Source of the DNA: Branchiostoma floridae
Taxonomy: Eukaryota > Chordata > Leptocardii > Amphioxiformes > Branchiostomatidae
Assembly: GCF_000003815.2 (NCBI RefSeq)
Contig: NC_049996.1
Span: forward strand, 5,353,069 to 5,417,068
Direction of reading: 5' to 3'
Length of the DNA stretch: 64,000 bases
The translations under genes and the position numbers were made by a program. Of the stretch, positions 12,501 to 24,500 are shown piece after piece. Below the pieces are notes generated by a model, which did not search any database, was not told where the DNA came from, and saw only the letters and a program-made list of their open reading frames with translations. The first letter of the stretch is position 1. Each line of letters begins with the position of its first letter.

Positions 12501-15500
12501 TTAAAGAGTGGACTGGCCTGTTTCTTTTGTTTTTTGCCAGCACCCAAGCACGCTCACGATAGGGAGAAATGGAGGGAGGCAGTGCGCTCAGCAAAGCGCC
12601 CTCACGACCATCCACCGGGTGAAGCGGCATGTGGTACTTCAAATGCTAAATTTAGTGACTCTTAGCTAGTTTCTCCCCGAAATGTACATTTGTTTGACTC
12701 CTTTGCCCTGATAGAGTACATTCCAAGACACCGTGCGGATATTTGTTGCCATTATTACCCCCATGAAAAAATGGAGGTATAGTTTTGAGTGTGTCTGTGT
12801 GTGTGTTTGTGTGTCTGTGTGTCCGCATATTTGTGGTCATCATAACTTGATAACCTCTTGATGGACTACGATGATATTTGGTATGTAGGTAGGGGTTGGA
12901 AAAACGAAGGTCAAGGTAAATTTTGGGCCCCCTGTTGTGTGGCCTTGGTACTGCAGCGCAACTTCCGGTTTTGCCATCTCGGTGTTCTGAACATGCTATG
13001 GTCAAGATTTTTAAGTATTAGATAGCTCTTGTGCTCAGGAAAAAATTACGTACGTTTGGGCCCCCTAGCGTCTAGTTTGGGGATAGCAGGGGCATTTTTG
13101 TCAAAAACTTCTGACGAGGATAACTCAAGAAGGGAACAACGGATTTTCATGATTTTTGGTATGTGGGTACCTTAGACAATGTTGTACCAATCATGCAAAA
13201 TAGGAGTACATTTGCATAATTAATGAGGATATTATATCATGGCAGTTTTTTTCAATGTATCTCTTGTCCTGGATGTAATATGGTCTTGGCATTTGGCTGG
13301 TAGATAGCTTGCAGTGTCATGACAAAGTGGGGCAGGTTTCAGCCCCCTAACATTTTATTTCGGAACTGCAGGGGCATTTTTGTCAGGACATTCTAAAGAG
13401 GATAACTGCAGAAAGGATTGATGGATTGGCATCATATTAGGCATGCGGGTACCTTAGGCAAAGATGTTCATAATGATATACATTTTATGCAAATGAGGAC
13501 TTAATTTGCATAATTAATGAGGAAATTGTATAATTCCATTGTTTTCAATAACTGGACTTCAATAAATGTAATACATGTTAACTATGATAGGTGGAATATA
13601 AGCAGATACCAAATATGGTAATGAGGAACTTATTTGCATAATTTCTGTAAAAATTGCAAAAACGCTTTATGATTAGTAATGGGAATTTTATAATTGTGAC
13701 ATGTGTACGATAGGTGGAATATAAGCAGATACCAAATATGGTAATGAGGAACTTATTTGCATAATTTATGTAAAAATTGCAAAAACGCTTTATGATTAGT
13801 AATGGGAATTTTATAATTGTGACATGTGTACGTTAGTCAATGATGAAAAATACCATGCATAAATTATGTTAATGTGTTAGACAATTGCATGAAATATACG
13901 AAAGCTCTAAATTTTCATGGAGGTATGAGGTCGCCGAACTCTAGTTTGACATTGATTTTAAAGTTTTGTAATTACATTGTAAGGACCACCTGACCAATGT
14001 GAACACTTTTTTCGTGGTCCCCTACATAATTTTTCCCATTGACACCTTCAGCACAAAGGATCCTGTCTATATTGCCCACCTGTCCACATAGACCAGACTT
14101 TGACGGCCCCTAAGACTAAGAGGTCACCTTGTGCAGTTTGGGCTGTAGTCTATTGTACTCTTGGATAGAACAGATGTGAGCTGCCGGTACCATGGTAGGA
14201 CATTTGTTACTTCAGAAATATTTTTAACACTGTTTCAACTTTATAAATATTTCCCTGGTTCTGAAAAAAATTGGAAATATTCATGGTGTGGAATTGGATA
14301 CTTCTAATGGTTTCTAAATAATGATAACAGCATTCTACCATTATTTACCATTTTCTACCATTTTTTGTAAATGGTTCAGTGGGCTGGGAAGATAGCAATT
14401 CACAAATCCTTGCAAAGTGTGGTTGGGTGCCATGCAACAATGGCCCACCACAAAGGATCCACCAGTGCCCAGCAGGGAAATCTAAAATTTACAGAATGAT
14501 GCAACAATAAGGCATACCTTTATGGGGGCAATAAACTAAATTTACCATTTGGCAAAGTTTACAAATATTTGTAAATATTTGTAAATGTGAAATAATCCCA
14601 CAGAGGTTTCACAATTATTGTAAATAAAGACATTTTTGTACAGTTACTTTCAAAATATTTCTAAAATATTCGAAGGAATTCAAATAGATGAGTATTTTCT
14701 TAGTCAATGTTTTGAAAAGAATTTGATTATTGTGGCTTAGATATTCTTTTAATCAAAATGATTCAGACTAATTACAAATACCACCTAAAAATCCTCAAGG
14801 TGACTTGGAATGGACTCAATGTCAACCGAATGACATGAAATTCGACTTGATGGGTGCTTTGGATATATGGCCCTGGGACTTGTCACAATGACATCCTCAA
14901 AACATACGTAAGAGTTGGAATAAACGGTGATATCCAAGACGGTACAGGTTCGAAATACATATCACGTCTGATCAATACAGGAAACAGGTTTGGGACTGAA
15001 AGGCCCAAACCTGCTCTATATTAGGAGTTTAAACGCCAAGATAGGAATTCTGTGTGATGCCTATTACTCAGTTATGTTCCGTTCAAGATTGGAAAAAGAT
15101 GTCAGTACCTCTTCTGTGGTAGTAGTCATATCGCTCCGGTGGGTTGCTATCAGCCAATTTTGCTCCAGGTGTGTCCTTACTGGCCTTACTCAGCATACAG
15201 GCACTGTACTTGGTGTCATAATCAAACGACAGACAGGATCCAGCAGGAACAAGAGATGTTCCAGCTAAACACCGTTTGGCGCACTCTTCCACGCTTATGC
15301 CTGCTATCTCTTCATCGTTGTGGCCTGGTAGCCCTTTTTTGTCGTAATGGTCAAACGAGGACAGCGACGTCTTTGCTTCTGAAACAACATGGTTGGTCTG
15401 TCAAGCAAACGTATGATAAGAAGGTAAATATTCATCATAACGTTATTGCGCAACAATTGTACAAGGTACAAAGCGTGGCATCTACTGATACATAACTACA

Positions 15501-18500
15501 GTTCTATAAGGTTAATCTACTTAATACTAAGGGTGCATGGTATGGGATGACGTATTGCGTATAACAGAATGTTTTGGGCATACAATCCTAAAGTGATATT
15601 CATCTTCAATTTGCTCTGGACAGAATGAAAAAACCCTCTGGTCGATAGGATATTCTTGGAATCTGCCAATTTCTATGCTTCATTTGTGAGTCAAATATGT
15701 CACCACCACGCAAATCTTCAACTGGACAGGATAACAGGGCAACTTTGTCACAAATGATATGTACTTTACGTTTATGGTGGAGCTACGTTGTATTTCACGT
15801 TTACTGCATTGCCAATGGGAACATATACTTCTAGTAAGTGTTTTACGTGAAATGTCGTCGCTGAATGGCGCGTGTTTATATTTGACGAAAGTTCGTCTGA
15901 AATTGCGACAGAGTTCGTCCTCTTGTTACCAGAGTTCAAGACCTCCAAAATGGTAGAAAAGAGAATATTAGGCGATGGTGTATGATCTAAGAACCCTGGT
16001 AGTGCTGCAGCCAACATATGTCGGGAAGCATATGTTTAAATACTGTTTAACTATGCTACTTATCTTTCAGCCATACCATAGGTATTTCAGCCATAACTCC
16101 GTCGTTCCTGGACCGAATTACTTGGCACAAGGGTAGAGAGGGTCAATACCCAGGTGCTTTTTCTCATTATTTTCATATCTTCCTTTAAAATGATTTTATT
16201 CATTTTTTTGAAATTTTTATGTACATTTTGCCCCCCTGTACCCTGTTATTACAGCCGAATGACCTGAAATTTGGTACAGAGGTGCCTTGATCATATGCCA
16301 CAAAAATCCAAAAACAATTTTGGCATACGGTACAGCAAAATGCTTAATTTTGGCATTTTTTGCCCCAAAAATGACATTTTTGGCTCCTATACCCCCATTT
16401 TACAACCAAATGACCTGAAATTTGGTATAGGAGTGCCGTCTACATATGCGCACATGAATTCATTAACAGTTTTGGCATATGGTACAACAAAATGCTTAAT
16501 TTTGGAATTTTTGAGCCATTGTTTGACCAAAAACGTATGCTTTTGGCTCCTGTTCCCTGGTCTTGTAACCAAATGACCTACATTTTGGTAAATAGGTGCA
16601 CTAGATATTCATTCAAATGACCCGTGTATAATTTCTGGCATAAATCACTTCAAAATGATATATTTGGGGACTTTTTTGGTAATTCTCCACTGGCCAGAAG
16701 GTCGTTGACCTCTCCCACCTAAAGACAGCATGTGCACATGTCTGTATATGCTAGTAACTTAATTAAAGAGGGAACCAATCACGTAGCCTGAGTCAACATC
16801 CCGAAGGGGATTGGCAGCCAATCAGTGAGCCCGTTGTTTAATAATCTGGATGAGTCCATTCTGGCACGGAGGAGGTACATATCTTTTTAAATTCATCTTT
16901 GGACTGTTGATTATATAATGTCTCTAATTTTTGAACTGGACTATTTTGCAATTTAAAATGGGGTGTACTGAAAGAGTCTATTCTTGCATAGAGGGGGGCA
17001 TTTTTTTAAAATTTGTTTATGGACTTTGGTGATTTGATATGTCAAAGTGTTTCAGTGTGGTTATTTTTTGACTGGTCAACTTTGCAATGTTACATAGGTT
17101 GTGCTGGAAGAGTCCATCCTTACATGGGGGGATTTTTAAACTCCATTTTTGGGACTTTGGTGATTACGTCCAAGTCCAATTTTAGCGCATGTATTTTTGG
17201 ACTGCACCACATGACATAGGGGCATCGCAAGAAGAGTCCATTCTTTCATGGGGATGCTTTCAAATTTAGTTTTAGAAAGGTGATGATTCAATATTCTATT
17301 TTTAGTGGAAGTGTTTTTGGACTGGTCTATTTTACCTTTTCATGCCTTTTTTGCTTAGTTCAACCTTGGCCATGTTTTCAGTGGGACTATTTCTGGACTG
17401 GTCTATTGTGCAAATTCACATGGGGTGCACTGGAAGAGTCCATTCTTGCACAAGGAATTTTGTAAGATTCATTTTTGGGTGTCATTAAGTGTCATTAGTG
17501 GAAGTGACTTTTAAACAAAAGTGTTCGATTTTTGCACATGGGTGATTTTGGAATAGTCTATTGTTGCATGGGGAGGGAGATGGCTGAAATATGCTGCATG
17601 TGCTCTCAAGCAAATGTCAACCTTTCTAGTTTACTTTTGCTATTGAAGAAAGTTATTCAAGTTCTCAAAAAAGGTGTCGGGATCTTTAGCGTTGCACCAG
17701 TTCCATCTCGGGCTGTCTGTATCAGCCCGAGATGGAATTTAAATTTGTCACAAACATATTGGGATAAGCCTTTCGTACATGCAATGGAGCCCTTAAATAG
17801 CAAATCTGTTAGTCAACACAAATCATGAATCAACAAACAAAAAATCCAGATGTCCACATGAGCTACAAACCGTTTTAAAAGGTCATTCATCCCCTGAGCT
17901 ACTTACCATTTGAAGAACCTGATCCTGGTGAGCCTTCCTCTGTTAAAGAAATATACACTATTAACTGACAAATAAAAATTTGCTGTCCAATTTGAGTAGT
18001 TCCTTACTCGAGTGAAAGGATACTCTTAAGCTGAAAAGAAAGGAGGTACATGGATAGAATATCATTGCATTGCCTTAATTACGTTTTCAAGGGGTTTGTC
18101 CGTTAACAGGCTCATCTAAGTACGATTTCTTAAAAAACCGAAGGAAAGACTAAACGGTTATTCTGAAAATCTTAACCTCCCCCCCCCATAAAAAGCTGCT
18201 TTCTATGACAGAATATGAAATTACAATATCGTTAGGTTCTTTACGCACAACAAGGTACTTACGTTTCGATGTCTATCAGACACCATCATCAGGGTAGAAT
18301 GACTGGATCAGAAAATCAGCTCCAGTCATGAACACACACGAGAGGGGGGGGTTACAAGTTGAGCACATTTGGGACGGCATTCTTGCTGCTGCAGCGCCAC
18401 CTACATCGGCTACAAGTAGCAGCAAGAAGTGGTTTCCAGTCATTTTACCCCGATGATGGTGTCTGATACACCATATGGCCTTGGAAGTAAGTACCCTCTG

Positions 18501-21500
18501 GTTGTGCCTAAAGAACCTTACTATATGAGTAATTGCCAACCTGAGGACGCTATTTGCGGATATGGAATTGCAATGTTTCATTTAGATGTTCAGTATTAAA
18601 AAAGCTTACTGCAGGGTGGTATGCTGCAATGGTCCACCGGCCGGTTGGGGTCAGTTGTGATACAAAAAGGACCGCGTATGAAATCAAGATCCACTGGCTT
18701 CCGGCAGTAGTTTTCCTCCAGTCCGGCATCAGGAAAGTTTTCGGGCGTCAACTCATGTCGATGTGGTATCTGACTATCCCAGCGTTGACACGCCCAGCCT
18801 TCTTTGGTCACAGCAACATATCCTCGATAAGATTCTCCTTTTCCTTCCAGGCAAGTTTTTCGATCTTAAAATAAAAGTAAAAAAAATCAATGTGCAGTTA
18901 ACTGTATATTATAAACTATGTTGTATTAAAAAAAAAACGTGATGACACGCTCAAATAACACACCTATTTTCGTTCCGCTAAAACCACAGAACATTAGATA
19001 CATAAAATACAAGAAAACAAAGTAAAATAACAAGCCAAATTCATAACAATTAATTTAAGATGCGCAATAAGGTATCAAGACCCTAAGATTTATTAGATAT
19101 GTAAAGATATGAAGATCAAGGATTTTGGCATTTATGGTCAAAGACAGAAGAAAAGATCATTTTAGAACCGTATGTACCCACGTGTAGTATGACAAAATAC
19201 ATAATTTGTTCCAATTGAAAAGATGGAAGCAGGAAGTTTAGTTTATTTAGGGCAATGAAACAAAAATACACAATGCTTTCACAAGGATTTCCACAAAGAT
19301 GTACTTACAACGAGATTAAAATTCTGATTTACCTAGAAATACCACAGTTTTTGCGAATAAAATGTCTTGGACCACATCATGTTTTGTTCAATAAAATCTC
19401 CCTTCCGATCTTTCTCGGTGATTACCATATAGCCCGGCCCCGCGGACCAATCAGAAGGCGCCGTTCTACGTTGGCTATGACGCCGTAACACACTTGATAT
19501 TGTGAAATCAACTGTCATTTTCAAATTTCCATAATTCTGATCTTTCTAAGATATCTGATAGGCCACTGTTTGGCTGAAAGAAAAAAGGTGGATTTGGAAA
19601 ATATCAAAATGATGGAATGTCACAAACATATTGGGATAAACCTTTCGTACATGCAATGGAGCCCTTAAATAGCAAATCTGTTAGTCAACACAAATCATGA
19701 ATCAACAAACAAAAAATCCAGATGTCCACATGAGCTACAAACCGTTTTAAAAGGTCATTCATCCCCTGAGCTACTTACCATTTGAAGAACCTGATCCTGG
19801 TGGGCCTTCCTCTGTTAAAAAATATACACTATTAACTGACAAATAAAAGTTTGCTGTCCAATTAAATCAGGATAGAAATACAAGCTTCCATGTTAGGAAT
19901 CCTATAAGCTTTGATAAAGACTATGTTGCTATCATCCTCCTACGCAGGGACATCCAACGGTAAACCAGCCTGTCTGGATGTACCCTGCTTTCTCAACCGT
20001 CACTCGTAGTTCCTGTGGGCGTCGTCACAAACCAGCCGTCAGCCAATCAAAGACTAGGCCTTTCAGTTTTCAGAAGGGTGCTCGCATATATAATGGTAAT
20101 TATCATTAATACTTATAAGAAGGGCGGTCAAGAACTAATGGTGACGGTTCAGAAAACAGGGTACATCCAGACAGGTTGGGTGTCCCTGCGTAGGAAGGTA
20201 TAATGCTATAGGATCATTTCCTTTTGAGATCTAAGATCATAACGAGTTACTGATATTTGCCGCTATTCAATTGATCTCGCTTATTCCTTGGATTCATTCG
20301 GTGTTTATTTTACAGGAACAGGTATCCTGACACCACATATACATCGGGGTTGGCCATTAACCCTAAATTTCAGTTAAATTTCCTAATTGGTTTGCTACCT
20401 TTGTGCCTGATAGCAAACATGGCAGCGGGTTGTCCCAATAGTTTATAATTAAAATTCTATGCACATATTTTCACATCTAACCAACTTAAAAAAAGGCCGG
20501 TCCTTCAAACGTACCCCAAATACGAATTCCCTAGGGAATGCATGCGTGGAATTTTTAGAATCCTGGCAACTCAATCACAGTACTATACCAACGGCTCCAA
20601 CCCTGAGGCGCCGCCAAAAACATATGATTTAATTTACCAGAGGTAAGATACACAGGATCTCATATAATGTTATGGAAGTATAGCTCACCACATTCTGGTA
20701 CGGCGCAATGTTCCCATTCCTTATTGGGATCAGTGGTGTAACACCAAACTTTCTTCTTGTCCCCGTTTGGATTCCGACAGTAGTTATTGTCCAGTCCAAA
20801 CAACCGTTGATCATCTTGGGTCAAGCTGTGTTTATGCGGTGTCTGGCTGTCCCAGCGTTGACATGTCTTCCCTGTTTCGGTTTCAGCGACTTTTCCTCGG
20901 TATAAAAACCCATTCTCAGTCTGACATTCTACAAGTAGAGCAAAGGAGAAAATATTTGTTATCCAAACATGTAACTATGTAGTATAGCAGCACGAGCAAC
21001 ATCGTTTGACTGATCTGTGTTGAAATGAACCTATAGTATGTTTCTTCTTCATTTGTTGAAATAGTTTGGCTGTTTCAATGCGCACTGTATGGTTAGCAAC
21101 GCCTGAAACTCTAACCATAGGATGATATATAATGGTTTATTTATTCATTAACCCTCATCCGTAAATGGCTGTGTGATGCGTCTAGTGTGTAGGCGTAGCG
21201 GTAGTGTGCTTGCCACTTCTCGCTTTCAGCCCTCACCGCTGGCTAGCGGAGCTGCATGCAGCACTGCGAAAAGAGAGCCGAGTGCGTAAGTCTCTCCTGC
21301 CAGTACATAGCCTCTCCACAGCAAGTCCCCATTGCAGTGCCTCCTCGTGGCTACAGACGGAAACTGGGCACCGTAAGGCCCCAGGCTAAACTGCAGGGAG
21401 CTCGGAGGAGGTCTGGCCCCCAGACGCACGGCATGCATGGCCCACCGGCGTGTGGACACGCCCTGATGCCTGCGAACCAGACCCCCAGCTATGGGCAAAT

Positions 21501-24500
21501 AGCACGGGTAGACGGAGCTCGTCAGCCTTGGATGGCAGTTCGTCTAGGGGAAGGAAAACCCTGATTCAAAAACCTCCGCTGCCTTGCGGCTATACCCAGT
21601 CCTGGGAAAGGCTACGGGAGTTAACCCAGAGAGAAAATCCGGAGTGGAGTACGTGAGGCGGTTGGCTGTCAAACTCTGTCATCCTTCCGGCAACTCCTGC
21701 AGCCAAACCAACGCCAAGTGTCACGCCTCGCGTTCCCTTGGACCACGTCGGTGAGGTCGAGAGGGGGGTCCTGTTGTGTTTTTTGGGCAGCGCAGGTCCT
21801 CCATAAACCTGCCCAGGCTAGCGCTCTGGAGAGGCCACTCCAGTCGCCCCCATCACTGGGGGTGAGAAACAAACCGGGAGACAGCAGTTTACGGGTTATA
21901 AGTCCTTGCTAAATTGACGTAAAGCGGGACGCCACGGGTTGCCTTCGACAGTGGGAAGGATCTTCGTAATCCTATTGGTCAGTCACCGCCCGCTTTAAGC
22001 CGGGCAGCCCCCGGCCAGTTGGGTACTGACCCGTCACGATCTGCCTGCTTCATCGGGTGCTTGGAGCTTAGAGTCTTACTCGACAAGTGGATCGTATGTC
22101 GCGCACCAGACAAACAAGAAAGTAAGGAAAAGAGAAGACAAAAGACCCAACCCATTCGCATCGGTAGTTGGAATGTTCGTACCATGCGTACCGGCCTGTC
22201 AGATGACTTAACGGTCATAGAGGATATCCGTAAGACTGCAGCGATTGATCGCGAGCTCTACAGACTGAACATAGATATAGTTGCCTTGCAAGAAACACGT
22301 CTCCCTGACAGTGGATCCCTTAAGGAGGACTCCTACACCTTCTTCTGGCAAGGGANNNNNNNNNNNNNNNNNNNNNNNNNNNNNNNNNNNNNNNNNNNNN
22401 NNNNNNNNNNNNNNNNNNNNNNNNNNNNNNNNNNNNNNNNNNNNNNNNNNNNNNNAAAGGTATGGAAGAAACTAGGGAACACGGAGTCGGCTTTGTCGTC
22501 AGGAATACCTTGCTGCACATGATAGAACCACCCACAGGGGGCACAGAAAGGATCATTACCCTACGTCTCTCCACGCACGAGGGTCCTGTCAACCTTCTAT
22601 GTGTTTATGCTCCAACGTTACAGGCTACTTCTGAAGTCAAGGACCAGTTCTATGGGCAACTTGACAGTGCCATTAAGAAAATCCCAGTATCAGAGCACAT
22701 TTTCATCCTAGGTGACTTTAATGCTAGGGTGGGCACGGACCAAGAGTCATGGCAGACTGTGCTAGGACATCATGGGATTGGAAAAATGAACGAAAATGGA
22801 CAAAGACTCCTTGAGCTATGCTGCTATCACAATCTCTGTGTAACAAATACCTTCTTCCAGAATAAAGCTATTCACAAAGCATCCTGGCGACACCCCAGGT
22901 CGCAACGCTGGCACCAGCTGGACCTTGTCATTACACGACGTACTTCCCTAAACAGTGTGTGCAATACAAGAGCATACCACAGCGCAGACTGTGATACTGA
23001 CCACTCTCTTATTGCCGCAAGGATAAAGCTAAGACCTAAAAAATTGCACCACATGAAGAAGAAAGGCCAGCCTAAAATTGACGTCAGTAAGACTATGCTA
23101 CCTGACAGAAACCAGAAATTTCTAGAATGCCTTGAAGGAACTTTGAACAACATCCAACCACAGGATGCAGAGCACAGGTGGGAAACACTGAGCAAAACCA
23201 TATACAGTGCAGCAGCCCAGTCGTATGGAAAGAAGGAGCGAAAGAATACAGACTGGTTTGAAGCATACATATCAGAGTTGGAACCTGTCATGGATACAAA
23301 ACGCAAAGCCCTGGTTTCCTACAAGCAAAATCCCAGCAGTCAAAACTTACAAGCATTAAAAGCTGCCCGACAGGAAGCCCAGCGGGCCTCACGTCGTTGT
23401 GCAAACAACTACTGGCTCCTGTTGTCAGAGCGCATCCAGCTTGCTTCAGCAACTGGAGACATCAGGAGGATGTACGAGGGCATCAAACAAGCCACGGGCA
23501 AACCAATTAAAAAGAGTGCACCCCTCAAAGCAAAGTCAGGAGAGATCATCACTGACAAAGACAAACAAATGGCACGTTGGGTAGAACATTACCTGGACAT
23601 TTACTCAACAGAAAACTCAGTCTCACAAGATGCACTTGACAATATTGAAGACTTCTCTGTCCTCGCAGAGCTGGACGCTGACCCTACCATTGAGGAGTTG
23701 AGTAAAGCCATTGATTCCATGTCAAATGGGAAAGCGCCTGGTGAAGACAATATCCCAGCTGAGATCATAAAGAGTGGGAAATCTGTCTTGCTGGAACCAC
23801 TACATGAGCTACTACGTCTATGCTGGAAAGAGGGCAAAGTACCTCAGTCAATGCGAAACTCCAAGATAGTCACTCTGTATAAGAATAAGGGAGACCGTAC
23901 GGATTGCAACAGCTATAGAGGCATCTCTCTGCTAAGCATTGTGGGAAAAGTCTTTGCCAAAGTGGTCCTTACCAGGCTCCAGGTTCTGGCAGACCGGGTC
24001 TACCCGGAATCCCAGTGCGGCTTCCGAGCCGAGAGGTCCACAACTGACATGATATTCTCCGTACGTCAGCTTCAGGAGAAGTGCCGCGAACAGCAGAGGC
24101 CACTATACATCGCCTTTATCGACTTGACGAAGGCGTTCGACCTTGTTAGCAGAAGAGGTTTATTCCAACTGCTGAGGAAGATTGGTTGTCCCCCACAGCT
24201 GCTAGACATCATCATCTCCTTCCATGAGGACATGAAGGGTGTGGTCAGTTTCGACGGGGAAACCTCTGAGCCCTTTGCAATTCGGTCAGGTGTGAAACAA
24301 GGGTGTGTGCTGGCCCCGACCCTGTTCGGGATTTTCTTTTCTCTGCTGTTGAAGTCTGCCTTCGGTCACTCAACTCAAGGTGTCCACCTACACACCCGCA
24401 GTGATGGGAAGCTGTTCAACCTGGCCCGACTGAGAGCCAAGACAAAGGTCCGCTCAGTACTGATCAGGGACATGTTGTTTGCCGACGATGCAGCACTGGT

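Noticed and set aside
12307-13005. Minus-strand open frames of over 100 codons
   Set aside because: They are antisense to an RTE-like remnant and to a GT-rich repeat.
21204-21912. GC-rich open frames upstream of the LINE endonuclease as host genes
   Set aside because: They lie inside the LINE target duplications and belong to its 5' region.
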